DNA of 64,000 nucleotides from Streptomyces jeddahensis. Its GTDB lineage: Bacteria; Actinomycetota; Actinomycetes; Streptomycetales; Streptomycetaceae. The DNA lies in the NCBI RefSeq assembly GCF_001642995.1, contig NZ_LOHS01000052.1, positions 1 through 64,000 of the forward strand. Direction: 5' to 3'. The notes under the pieces were generated by a model that was given only the letters and a program-made list of their open reading frames with translations, was not told the DNA's origin and did no database searches. A program made the position numbers and the translations under genes. Below, one piece after another: positions 31,848-40,329 of the stretch (position 1 is its first letter; each line of letters starts with the position of its first letter).

Positions 31848-31893
31848 CGTCGCGCGCCTGGCCCTGGCGCCTGGTGGCAGGCGTGCGGGCCGG

Positions 31894-32259
31894 TCAGTCG
31901 GTCGACCAGACCTTGATCCGGTAGGCCGGCTGGTCCGTGTTCATTCTGGCGCGCTCGCCGGGGCTGAGCTGGGCGACCGGGGTGGTGAAGCAGTTGTTGG
32001 TGAAGACCTGGACGATCGTGTCGGTGGCGTTGTCGACCGGGAAGTTCGGGTCCGCAGGCGGCACCAGCTCGATACACGCGCCCAGCGGGTCTTCCATGAC
32101 ATGGGACTCGCCGTCCTCGTCGTACCAGACGAAGGCACCGGACTGGGCCGAGGCGGGGGCCGAGGCGAGCGTGGTGGCCAGCACCGTCGCACCGAAAGCG
32201 GCGACGACGGTACGGGCCGCAGTGCGGAACAGACGACGGGCAGAAGCAGGTGCGCGCAT
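31894..32259 (-). CDS. Small secreted protein with two cysteines, unknown function
   Basis: A 121-residue preprotein with an Arg-rich n-region (MRAPASARRLFRTAAR), a hydrophobic core and an A-x-A cleavage site near APASA-QS (about residue 38). The mature 83 residues are acidic-neutral with two Cys (GACIEL, NNCFTT) that could form a disulfide. ATG 32259 has GGGAG 5 nt upstream; an open extension to 32313 lacks a site. I recognise no domain. It converges with the small peptide gene at 31573. Confidence 0.75.
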   Translation of the reverse strand: MRAPASARRLFRTAARTVVAAFGATVLATTLASAPASAQSGAFVWYDEDGESHVMEDPLGACIELVPPADPNFPVDNATDTIVQVFTNNCFTTPVAQLSPGERARMNTDQPAYRIKVWSTD

Positions 32260-32633
32260 ATGCACTCCCGTGAGGCGCAGCAAATATGACGCCTCAAGAT
32301 TGATGCGCGCCATCGCTTAACGGAAGCTCATTCCGATCGATTCGCCTGAACAGCGGGAGCCCGGATGCACGCACAATGCGCGGGCGCTCGCAGGATGTGC
32401 TCTGATGCGCCGATGCGTTTTATGGCCTCTGCCGAGCAATCTGGAGCACGCTGGAGCAATTGCGAGGCAAGCTCGATCCGGTTCGCACAGCAACCGGCAA
32501 TCGGATGAACAAATACATCTGTGCGGCGAATGGCGGCTCTATCCAGCCCGATGGAATGAACACGGCACTCGGCATTCACCCGGGCGGCTAAATCACCCGA
32601 TTTTCGGGATGGCGCACAGGTTATTCGTCCCAC
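32260..32633. other. Low-GC intergenic region (374 bp)
   Basis: This divergent promoter region of the two exported-protein genes is less GC-rich than its surroundings. An open frame from 32405 crosses it but lacks a ribosome-binding site and overlaps the next gene in another frame. No RNA gene is recognised. Confidence 0.4.
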
Positions 32634-33254
32634 ATGGCGATGAAAAGCAGATCCATTGGAACGCGGGGATCCCGGCTGAGGCTGGTTGCCTATGTGGTGC
32701 CGGTGCCCTTCGGCCTGGTGCTCAGCGGTGCGTTGGTCTGGCAGGCGTCCGATGCCGCCTTTTCGGGACGGACGACCAACTCCGGCACCTCCTGGACGGC
32801 GGGGTCGATCAACCTGACCAATGACAGCGGCGGCCAGCCCATGTTCGACATGACGAACATCACGCCTGGGGACACGGGCACCCGATGTATCGCCATCACC
32901 TCCCAGGCCACCGTCCCGACGAACATCAAGCTCTACACCTCCACGGCCAACCCGCCGGCCAACGACATCAGCCCCTACATCGACGTCACCGTCGAGGACG
33001 GCACGGGCGGCTCGTTCGACTCCTGCGACGGCTTCACCCCCGCCGGCGCCGCCGACTACACCGGCACCCTCGAGAACCTGACCACCACCCGCACCAACTA
33101 CGCCAACGGCATCGGACCCTGGGCCCTCACCGGGAACCCGCCCGAGACCAAGACGTTCCGCATCACCTGGACGTTCCAGGAGTCGGCTCCCGACTCCACC
33201 CAGGGCGGCTCCACGCCCAACGTGAACTTCACGTGGGAAGCCCAAACGACGTAG
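32634..33254 (+). CDS. TasA/CalY-like secreted structural protein
   Basis: A 206-residue preprotein: basic n-region (MAMKSRSIGTRGSRLRL), hydrophobic segment (about 17-36), a predicted cut near SDAAFSG, then a beta-rich Thr/Asn/Gly mature region with GTSWTAGSINLTND and MTNITPGDTGTRCIAITSQA. This resembles the TasA/camelysin N-terminal half with SipW-type processing, whose Bacillus members form extracellular fibres. No sipW-type peptidase is nearby. ATG 32634 lacks a clear Shine-Dalgarno; ATG 32640 is possible. The assignment rests on the pattern of signal, 'DSGGQPMF' and 'PGDT' segments and is tentative. Confidence 0.55.
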   Translation: MAMKSRSIGTRGSRLRLVAYVVPVPFGLVLSGALVWQASDAAFSGRTTNSGTSWTAGSINLTNDSGGQPMFDMTNITPGDTGTRCIAITSQATVPTNIKLYTSTANPPANDISPYIDVTVEDGTGGSFDSCDGFTPAGAADYTGTLENLTTTRTNYANGIGPWALTGNPPETKTFRITWTFQESAPDSTQGGSTPNVNFTWEAQTT

Positions 33255-33342
33255 GTATCGGTCAGGGGCCGCGCCTCCCCGAGCCGCGCCGCCCGGAATA
33301 GGTTGGCCGCACGCACGCCCCGGATGCGATCCTGGTCCCCGT

Positions 33343-36300
33343 ATGTCTACGCACCCTTCCTCCGCCCCCGCCGCCTTCGCCGACCTAGGCGCCCGGCTTG
33401 CCGAGCTGTCCCTGCGTGACGCGCACCGGCTCGGGCGCCGGCTCGATGGGGCCCGCCGCATCCGCAAGCCGCAGGCCCGGGAAGCGGTACTGGCCGAGAT
33501 CTCCGGGGAGATCGACAAGGCGGCGGACCGGCTGGCGGGGCGTGCGGCCCGGGTGCCGGAGATCACGTATCCCGAGTCGCTGCCGGTCAGCCAGAAGCGG
33601 GACGAGATCCTCGAGGCGATCCGCGACCACCAGGTGGTGATCGTCGCGGGCGAGACCGGTTCCGGAAAGACCACGCAGATCCCCAAGATCTGCCTGGAGC
33701 TGGGCCGCGGCGTGCGCGGCATGATCGGCCATACGCAGCCCCGCCGTATCGCCGCCCGTACGGTCGCCGAGCGCGTGGCCGACGAGCTGAAGACACCGCT
33801 CGGCGAGGCCGTCGGCTGGAAGGTCCGCTTCACCGACCAGGTGGACCCGGACGCGACGTTCATCAAGCTGATGACGGACGGCATCCTGCTCGCCGAGATC
33901 CAGACGGACCGCGAGCTGCGCGCGTACGACACGATCATCATCGACGAGGCCCACGAGCGGTCCCTCAACATCGACTTCCTGCTGGGCTACCTGGCCCAGC
34001 TGCTGTCCCGCCGCCCGGACCTCAAGGTCGTCATCACCTCCGCGACCATCGACCCCGAGCGCTTCTCGCGCCATTTCGGTGACGCCCCGATCGTCGAGGT
34101 CTCCGGGCGCACGTACCCCGTCGAGGTGCGCTACCGGCCGCTTCTCGAGGAGGACTCGGACGACGCCGACCGCGACCAGATCACGGCGATCACGGACGCG
34201 GTCGAGGAGCTGATGGGCGAGGGCAAGGGCGACATCCTCGTCTTCCTCTCCGGCGAGCGGGAGATCCGGGACACCGCGGACGCGCTGAACAAGAAGAAGT
34301 ACAGATTCACCGAGGTCCTGCCGCTCTACGCCCGCCTGTCCCACGCCGAGCAGCACCGCGTGTTCCAGCCGCACACCGGCCGCAGGATCGTTCTGGCGAC
34401 CAACGTCGCCGAGACATCTCTCACCGTCCCCGGCATCAAGTACGTCATCGACCCGGGTACGGCCCGCATCTCGCGCTACAGCCACCGCACCAAGGTGCAG
34501 CGCCTGCCGATCGAGCCGGTCAGCCAGGCCAGCGCCAACCAGCGCAAGGGCCGCTGCGGCCGTACGAGCGACGGCATCTGCATCCGCCTGTACTCCGAGG
34601 ACGACTTCCTCGCCCGTCCGGAGTTCACGGATGCCGAGATCCTCCGTACGAACCTCGCCTCCGTCATCCTCCAGATGACCGCGGCCGGCCTCGGCGACAT
34701 CGAGAAGTTCCCGTTCATCGACCCGCCGGACCACCGCAACATCCGCGACGGCGTGCAGCTCCTCGAGGAACTGGGCGCACTCGATCCCGCCCAGAAGGAC
34801 GCACGCAAGCGCCTCACCCCGCTCGGCCGCAAGCTCGCGCAGCTGCCCGTCGACCCACGGCTTGCCCGCATGGTGCTGGAGGCGGACAAGAACGGTTGTG
34901 TACGCGAGGTCATGGTGATCGCGGCCGCGCTGTCCATCCAGGACCCGCGCGAGCGCCCCGTCGACAAGCAGGCGCAGGCCGACCAGCAGCACGCCCGCTT
35001 CAAGGACGAGACCAGCGACTTCCTGGCGTATCTGAACCTCTGGCGCTATGTGCGCGAGCAGCAGAAGACGCTCGGCTCCTCGGCCTTCCGCCGGATGTGC
35101 AAGACGGAGTACCTCAACTTCCTGCGCATCCGCGAATGGCAGGACATCTACACGCAGCTGCGGACCGTCGCGAAGCAGATGGGCATCCATCTGAATGAGG
35201 AGGACGCACCCGAGCAGGCCATCCATGTGTCGCTGCTGGCGGGCCTGCTGTCCCACATCGGCATGAAGGACATCAAGGACGGCGCGAAGAACGAGTACCT
35301 GGGCGCGCGGAACGCGAAGTTCGCGGTCTTCCCCGGCTCGGCGCTCTTCAAGAAGCCGCCGCGTTTCCTCATGTCCGCGGAGCTGGTGGAGACCTCCCGC
35401 CTCTGGGCCCGCGTCAACGCGAAGATCGAGCCCGAGTGGGTCGAGCCGCTCGCCCAGCACCTGCTGAAGCGGACGTACAGCGAGCCGCACTGGGAGAAGG
35501 ACCAGGCGGCGGTGATGGCGTACGAGAAGGTGACGCTGTACGGCGTACCGATCGTCGCCCAGCGGAAGGTCAACTACGGGCGGATCGACCCCGAGGTCTC
35601 CCGCGAGCTTTTCATTCGCAACGCCCTGGTCGAGGGCGACTGGCGTACGCACCACAAGTTCTTCGCCGACAACCGCAAGCTGCTCACCGAGGTGGAGGAG
35701 CTGGAGCACCGGGCGCGGCGCCGCGACATCCTCGTCGACGACGAGACACTGTTCGACTTCTACGACCAGCGGGTGCCCGAACACGTCGTGTCGGGCGCGC
35801 ACTTCGACTCCTGGTGGAAGCACAAGCGCCACGAGGAGCCGGAGCTGCTGGACTTCGAGCGGTCGATGCTCATCAACGAGCGCGCCGGTGACGTGTCGAA
35901 GGATGACTATCCGGACACCTGGCGCCAGGGCCGGCTCTCGTTCAGGGTGACGTATCAGTTCGAGCCGGGCGCGGACGCGGACGGTGTGACCGTCCACATC
36001 CCGCTCCAGGTGCTCAACCAGGTCACCCCCGAGGGCTTCGACTGGCAGATCCCCGGCCTGCGCGAGGAGGTCGTCACCGAGCTGATCCGCTCCCTGCCGA
36101 AGCCGATCCGCCGCAACTACGTGCCCGCCCCGAACTTCGCGAAGGCGTTCCTGGAACGTGCCGTACCCCTGCAGGAGCCGCTGCCCGTCACGCTCGCCCG
36201 CGAGCTGAAGCGCATGGTCGGCGTCCCGGTCACGGCCGACGACTTCGACTGGGCGAAGGTCCCCGACCATCTGCGCATAACGTTCCGGATCACCGACGAG

Positions 36301-37296
36301 CGGCGCCGCAAGCTCGCCGAGGACAAGGACCTGGAGGTGCTGAAGCTCCAGCTGAAGCCGAAGGCGCGCCAGGCCCTGTCCCAGGCGGCGGCCGCCACGG
36401 CGGAGCGCTCCGGTGGCACCTCGCTCGAGCAGACCGGCCTCACGGACTGGACGATCGGCTCGCTCACCCGCGTCTTCGAGACGCGCCGCGCGGGCCAGCC
36501 CGTCAAGGCGTACCCGGCACTCGTCGACGACGGCGACACCGTCTCCGTACGCCTCTTCGACACCGAGGCGGAGCAGCAGCAGGCGATGTGGAAGGGCACC
36601 CGCCGCCTGATCATGCGCAACATCCCGGTGAACCCTGCGAAGTTCGCATCCGAGAAGCTCACCAACCCGCAGAAGCTCGCGCTGTCCGCGAACCCGCACG
36701 GCTCGATCCAGGCGCTCTTCGACGACTGCGCCATGGCCGCCGCGGACAAGCTGATCGCCGACTTCGGCGGTCCCGCCTGGGACGAGGAGTCGTACCGCAA
36801 GCTCTACGACAAGGTGCGCGCCGACATAGTGGACACGACGGTGCGGACGGTCGGCCAGGTGCAGCAGGTGCTGGCCGCCTGGCAGGCCTGCGAGCGCCGT
36901 CTGAAGTCCACGACGAGCCCGGCACTGCTGGCCAACCTCACGGACGTACGGAAGCAGCTCTCCGCCCTCGTCAGGCCGGGCTTCGTGACGGAGGCCGGGC
37001 TGCGCCGGCTGCCGGATCTGATGCGCTATCTGGTCGCGGCGGACCGGCGGCTCCAGCAAATGCCGACGAACGTCCAGCGGGACACCACGCGCATGGAGAA
37101 GGTTCAGGAGATGCAGGACGAGTACGCCTGGCTCCTGGAGCAGATGCCGCAAGGGCGTCCCGTGCCGCAGGAGGTCCTGGACATCCGCTGGATGATCGAG
37201 GAGCTGCGGGTCAGCTACTTCGCGCATGCGCTGGGCACCGCGTACCCGGTCTCCGACAAGCGCATCGTGAAGGCGATCGACGCGGCCGTTCCGTAG
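33343..37296 (+). CDS. hrpA: ATP-dependent RNA helicase HrpA (DEAH box)
   Basis: A 1317-residue DEAH-type RNA helicase, full length for actinobacterial HrpA. The core has Walker A GETGSGKTTQ (residues about 103-112), DEAH as IIIDEAHERS, SATID, and QRKGRCGRTSDG (motif VI). The HA2/OB-fold region follows at about 470-640, and the C-terminal half is the HrpA-specific DUF3418. E. coli HrpA rescues stalled ribosomes; the same is likely here. The start is ATG 33343. A 1280-aa frame on the other strand is a shadow. Confidence 0.94.
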   Translation: MSTHPSSAPAAFADLGARLAELSLRDAHRLGRRLDGARRIRKPQAREAVLAEISGEIDKAADRLAGRAARVPEITYPESLPVSQKRDEILEAIRDHQVVIVAGETGSGKTTQIPKICLELGRGVRGMIGHTQPRRIAARTVAERVADELKTPLGEAVGWKVRFTDQVDPDATFIKLMTDGILLAEIQTDRELRAYDTIIIDEAHERSLNIDFLLGYLAQLLSRRPDLKVVITSATIDPERFSRHFGDAPIVEVSGRTYPVEVRYRPLLEEDSDDADRDQITAITDAVEELMGEGKGDILVFLSGEREIRDTADALNKKKYRFTEVLPLYARLSHAEQHRVFQPHTGRRIVLATNVAETSLTVPGIKYVIDPGTARISRYSHRTKVQRLPIEPVSQASANQRKGRCGRTSDGICIRLYSEDDFLARPEFTDAEILRTNLASVILQMTAAGLGDIEKFPFIDPPDHRNIRDGVQLLEELGALDPAQKDARKRLTPLGRKLAQLPVDPRLARMVLEADKNGCVREVMVIAAALSIQDPRERPVDKQAQADQQHARFKDETSDFLAYLNLWRYVREQQKTLGSSAFRRMCKTEYLNFLRIREWQDIYTQLRTVAKQMGIHLNEEDAPEQAIHVSLLAGLLSHIGMKDIKDGAKNEYLGARNAKFAVFPGSALFKKPPRFLMSAELVETSRLWARVNAKIEPEWVEPLAQHLLKRTYSEPHWEKDQAAVMAYEKVTLYGVPIVAQRKVNYGRIDPEVSRELFIRNALVEGDWRTHHKFFADNRKLLTEVEELEHRARRRDILVDDETLFDFYDQRVPEHVVSGAHFDSWWKHKRHEEPELLDFERSMLINERAGDVSKDDYPDTWRQGRLSFRVTYQFEPGADADGVTVHIPLQVLNQVTPEGFDWQIPGLREEVVTELIRSLPKPIRRNYVPAPNFAKAFLERAVPLQEPLPVTLARELKRMVGVPVTADDFDWAKVPDHLRITFRITDERRRKLAEDKDLEVLKLQLKPKARQALSQAAAATAERSGGTSLEQTGLTDWTIGSLTRVFETRRAGQPVKAYPALVDDGDTVSVRLFDTEAEQQQAMWKGTRRLIMRNIPVNPAKFASEKLTNPQKLALSANPHGSIQALFDDCAMAAADKLIADFGGPAWDEESYRKLYDKVRADIVDTTVRTVGQVQQVLAAWQACERRLKSTTSPALLANLTDVRKQLSALVRPGFVTEAGLRRLPDLMRYLVAADRRLQQMPTNVQRDTTRMEKVQEMQDEYAWLLEQMPQGRPVPQEVLDIRWMIEELRVSYFAHALGTAYPVSDKRIVKAIDAAVP

Positions 37297-37419
37297 CGGC
37301 CCCTGCCGCCACCCGAGGGTTGTGACGGCGACGTCGCCCTGCGTGAGTTCGACCGCCGCCCCCGCACTGCTGTACAGTCTCTTCTCGCAGCACAGCGCAC
37401 GAAAGTGACTGCGAGACCT

Positions 37420-37494
37420 GGTCCTGTGGAGCAGTTTGGAGTGCTCGCCACCCTGTCAAGGTGGAGGCCGCGGGTTCAAATCCCGTCAGGACCG
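37420..37494 (+). tRNA. tRNA-Asp (GTC), second copy
   Basis: A 75-nt cloverleaf identical to the copy at 31068-31142, 6.35 kb away in the same orientation. It is followed by a terminator hairpin and then by a degraded duplicate of tRNA and terminator. Confidence 0.97.
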
Positions 37495-37500
37495 CATGAT

Positions 37501-37533
37501 GAAGGGCCGCATCCCGTAGGGGCGCGGCCCTTC
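37501..37533 (+). terminator. Terminator after tRNA-Asp (second copy)
   Basis: GAAGGGCCGC (37501-37510), 13-nt loop, GCGGCCCTTC (37524-37533). Confidence 0.7.
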
Positions 37534-37564
37534 GGCGTACGCACCGCCCCAAGGCACCCGCCGA

Positions 37565-37635
37565 CCACCCCGCCAAGGCGGAGGCCGCGCCCGCGGCGCA
37601 GCCGCAATCAGACACAGCAAATCCCGTCAGGACCG
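37565..37635 (+). pseudogene. Decayed tRNA-Asp copy (anticodon arm and 3' end only)
   Basis: 37565-37589 matches the tRNA-Asp anticodon-variable region at 22 of 25 positions (GTC has become GCC). After a 28-nt insertion, 37618-37635 is identical to the last 18 nt of the tRNA. The 5' half is gone, so no cloverleaf can form. The following hairpin (37642-37675) copies the terminator of the intact tRNA. The tandem offset is 141 bp. Confidence 0.75.
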
Positions 37636-37641
37636 CACAGT

Positions 37642-37675
37642 GAAGGGCCGTATCCCGGTGGGGATGCGGCCCTTC
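37642..37675 (+). terminator. Duplicate terminator after the decayed tRNA-Asp
   Basis: A 15-bp stem with one G-U pair (37642-37656 and 37661-37675), clearly homologous to the hairpin at 37501-37533. Confidence 0.65.
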
Positions 37676-37818
37676 GGCTTGCCTGCCCCGCCGCGGCGGC
37701 TCGACCAGCCCAACCGCCCCTCTGCGGCCCCTTCAGGCTGCCCGCCCCGCCCCGTCTTGACTGCGTCACATTCCGCCGGTACCCAGACAGCAAGGACCGC
37801 GACCGCAGGAGGTGGCGC

Positions 37819-38049
37819 ATGGCGGTGTCCGCCAGGCACGAGACGCGTGCTCTGTTGCGCGCCCATCTGTCGGCCGCCGCCGGTTACCGCCATCTGACGC
37901 GCCATTGCCCGGTCTGTCACCGGCTCCTGCGGCTCGCCATGGAGCCCTCAGCGGGCCCCGCGGAGGACGGCGAGGGGGCCGGCGCGGGTAGCGACAGCGC
38001 TGCCGATGAGACCAGCGGCGGCGGCGAGAGTGTGCCGCGAGGCCTGTGA
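37819..38049 (+). CDS. DUF6274-type small protein
   Basis: A 76-residue protein conserved beside bldC in Streptomyces (recalled as DUF6274). The N-terminal 42 residues (ARHETRALLRAHL and HCPVCHRLLRLAM) carry a CPVC pair flanked by His residues that could bind zinc; the C-terminal 35 are acidic and disordered. ATG 37819 has a perfect AGGAGG 7 nt upstream. There is no signal peptide. Function is unknown. Confidence 0.82.
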   Translation: MAVSARHETRALLRAHLSAAAGYRHLTRHCPVCHRLLRLAMEPSAGPAEDGEGAGAGSDSAADETSGGGESVPRGL

Positions 38050-38450
38050 GGACCAAAGTCCCGGCAAGACGTGACCAAAGCCGACCCGGCTCCCGCTCGT
38101 CGAGTGGGAGGCTGGAAGCATGTCTTCGGCGGCGGGACTCTATAGCTCAGGTGACACACCATCAGCAAGAGTCGCGAGGTGTGACGGGTGTCACCAAATG
38201 AGTTTTGAAACCACCCTTACTTACACCCCGTCTACGTAGGCTCAATTTAATATGTGCAATTGCACTCTCCGCCGAGAGCCGTCCGGCGCCTCACAGAGCC
38301 CCCGGTCCCGACTGCTCACAACCGCCCCGACAGTGCGCCTCAGACAGTGGCCAGGCCGCTCACAGACCCCCTGAGGGCCCACAGAGGAACCGCCGCCGGC
38401 GCGAGGTGACGGCCTCCGCGCAGCCTCCACGCTGCCTCCGCGCACAAAAA
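38050..38450. other. Gene-free AT-richer island (400 bp) between DUF6274 and bldC
   Basis: This contains an inverted repeat GGTGACAC (38150-38157) and GTGTCACC (38188-38195), an internal GTGA-N6-TCAC site (38181-38194), AT-rich sequence with a TTTAAT -10-like box near 38245-38250, and a perfect 12-bp palindrome GTGCAATTGCAC (38253-38264). No coding frame is supported. It looks like a regulated plus-strand promoter without a known gene. Confidence 0.5.
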
Positions 38451-38451
38451 A

Positions 38452-38485
38452 GATCGCGCCGGACCCGGCGGAGTCCGGCGCGATC
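38452..38485 (-). terminator. Rho-independent terminator of bldC
   Basis: A 13-bp stem (38452-38464 and 38473-38485, loop of 8) followed on the minus strand by a run of six T (38451-38446 region), a canonical intrinsic terminator that is rare in such high-GC DNA. It lies 128 nt after the bldC stop. Confidence 0.88.
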
Positions 38486-38612
38486 AACGACGCACCCTGG
38501 GGGTGGACTTGGGTGTAGGCCCCGTTGGGGCGGGACCTGCGTCGTATCGAGCTGCGTGTTGGGCGGCGGTCAGGTTGGGGGACCGGACCGGAATGCCCGT
38601 TATTCGGTTGTT

Positions 38613-38819
38613 TTAGGCCTCGCTGCGCTGCTGCGGAATGCCCGCGAGCAGAGCGCGGACCTCGGCCTCGCGGTAGCGGCGGTGCCCGCCGAGCGTACGG
38701 ATCGACGTGAGCTTGCCAGCCTTGGCCCAGCGCGTGACCGTCTTGGGGTCGACGCGGAACATCGTGGCGACCTCAGCCGGGGTCAGCAGCGGCTCGGCAT
38801 CAGGGGTGCGAGCGGTCAT
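38613..38819 (-). CDS. bldC: Developmental regulator BldC (MerR-like DNA-binding domain)
   Basis: A 68-residue protein identical, as far as I recall, to Streptomyces BldC: a lone winged helix-turn-helix of the MerR/excisionase type (LTPAEVATMFRVDPKTVTRW, KLTSIRTLGGHRRYREAEVR). BldC binds direct repeats cooperatively, holds back sporulation and is needed for antibiotic production. ATG 38819 has GAGGAGG upstream; the open frame to 38876 covers the leader. The leader contains an 8-bp hairpin (38836-38858, AGAACCGA/TCGGTTCT). A CAGAAT -10-like box lies near 38868-38873. Confidence 0.96.
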   Translation of the reverse strand: MTARTPDAEPLLTPAEVATMFRVDPKTVTRWAKAGKLTSIRTLGGHRRYREAEVRALLAGIPQQRSEA

Positions 38820-38876
38820 GAGCGGCCTCCTCGGGAGAACCGAATCCATCTCGGTTCTTTCCTCTAAATTCTGCAC

Positions 38877-39298
38877 CTTGACCCGCGTTGCCCGAAATGA
38901 GCGGACGCGAGTCGAGTCGGTTATAGGACGAACGGCTTGTCCTCGGCACTACAACTACACCATCTGTCCAGCCGCGTCGGCCAAACCGATGGAATTGCCC
39001 TCCCAGGTGTTCATCAGCGACGGAAGCCGATGGACCATGCCATAGCGGACAGTCACGCCACTGTGACGATCAGTCACAGGACGATCAGGAGGCAACAAGC
39101 CCCCCCCAAAATATGCAATATCCAGCATCTGGCGCATAGTTGGACGATGGAGTCCTCCCCGGACTCCTTGTCCTATTTTGGCACGAGGGGGACCGATGGA
39201 CGCAAGGTACCTGTACGTGTGGTCCGTCACGCTTGGGACCAAAGCCCCGGATCGGCACCTACGTCCGTAGACCCGTACCAGCCACTCCGCTCACGGCG
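38877..39298. other. Upstream region of bldC (about 420 bp)
   Basis: No gene is seen. It holds the bldC promoter region and the possible BldD box, and the 3' flank of the conserved unknown gene. A run of eight C lies at 39101-39108. Confidence 0.4.
39052..39077. promoter_or_regulatory. GTCAC/GTGAC repeat cluster, possible BldD box upstream of bldC
   Basis: GTCAC (39052-39056), GTGAC (39063-39067) and GTCAC (39073-39077) alternate at 11- and 10-nt steps. The pair tGTGA-N7-TCAC matches the loose BldD consensus (AGTGA-Nm-TCACC). It lies about 240 nt upstream of the bldC start. bldC is a known BldD target in S. coelicolor. Confidence 0.45.
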
Positions 39299-40141
39299 TC
39301 AGTTGGCCGACTGCAGGTCCCGTACCGCCCGCCAGCGCTCCACCAGCCGTGCGTACGCCTCGCCGGCCGCGGCACCGTCGCCGCCGCGCAGCGCGTCGAT
39401 GCCCTCGGCCACGTCGGCCGCCGAGTGATCGCCCTCGAGGTGTTCCTCGGGCAGGGCGTGCACCAGGCCGCCGTAGTCGAGCTCGACGAGCGAGCGCGGA
39501 TGAAACTCTTCGAGCCATCGCCCAACATCTACCAGGCCGTCGATCATCGGCCCCTCGTCCATGGCGTCCTTCAGCGCCTTGAGACCGCGCGCGACGCGCC
39601 TGCGCGCCTGCACCATGGGCGTCCGGTAGCGCAGCACCGGGGGAGCCTCGCCGGAGCCCTTCTCGTACTCGCGCTCCTCGTCCGAGACGAGCACGAACCA
39701 GTTCAGGGGGACCTGCCACCGCGCGGTGCGGATCCACGGCCGGGCGTCCGGATTGCGCTCGAGCCACCGCTCGTAGTCCGCGACCGTCTGGCGGCGCACC
39801 ACGGGCGGCAGCACCGCGTCGAGGACCGGCGCGGGCAGCTCCCCGGCCAGCTCGCCCATCGCCTGCCAGGCGCGCAGCCGGGTGCGCCACGGACAGATGC
39901 ACAGCACCCCGTCGACGTCCGCGACGAAGGCGTCGTCGCTCTCGTGCACCGGCACCGCGACGGGCGGCGTGGGCAGCAAGTCCGCCAGCGCACGGCGGAG
40001 TTCGTCCTGGTACGAGGGGTGCTCGGGGCGCCGGGCATAGCGCGCCCAGTGCGTCCGCTCCGGCTCGGGAAAGGCGGCCAGCGGTTCGTACACGCGCAGG
40101 TAGCACGTGTACGGAACGATCACCGACGACACCTTGGGCAC
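39299..40141 (-). CDS. Conserved actinobacterial protein of unknown function
   Basis: A 280-residue soluble protein with no signal peptide. Recognisable conserved-looking stretches are [20 protein letters not shown] (N-terminus), [16 protein letters not shown] (middle) and [13 protein letters not shown]. The C-terminal third is helical and acidic. GTG 40141 has GGGAGGGAG upstream, which fits better than the open extension to 40261. It sits between bldC and vdh, a position I recall as conserved. No catalytic motif is visible. Confidence 0.82.
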   Translation of the reverse strand: MPKVSSVIVPYTCYLRVYEPLAAFPEPERTHWARYARRPEHPSYQDELRRALADLLPTPPVAVPVHESDDAFVADVDGVLCICPWRTRLRAWQAMGELAGELPAPVLDAVLPPVVRRQTVADYERWLERNPDARPWIRTARWQVPLNWFVLVSDEEREYEKGSGEAPPVLRYRTPMVQARRRVARGLKALKDAMDEGPMIDGLVDVGRWLEEFHPRSLVELDYGGLVHALPEEHLEGDHSAADVAEGIDALRGGDGAAAGEAYARLVERWRAVRDLQSAN

Positions 40142-40329
40142 AGCAGCTCCCTCCCCCGCGGGCAGGCGGGAAACACTGCAAATCGTCCCATGCCCATACT
40201 CCAGGAGAGGGTGATCCTCGGCACTGCGCCCATGGCGGACGCGTGCGGGCTCTAGGCTCATGTCACGGACCCGCCACCCTTACGGGGCCGGCCCTCCAAC
40301 CGCCGCTACTTACCTCAGGAGTCACCACA

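Noticed and set aside
32405..32824. 139-codon plus-strand open frame
   Set aside because: It overlaps the TasA-like signal peptide in another frame and has no upstream ribosome-binding site or recognisable domain.
33385..37227. 1280-codon open frame on the minus strand
   Set aside because: It is antisense to hrpA with typical shadow composition (Leu, Arg, Val, Gly rich) and no motifs.
37495..37819. Prophage or integrative element at tRNA-Asp
   Set aside because: Only 141 bp separates the repeats, the terminator is repeated too, and no integrase is present. A tandem duplication explains it better.
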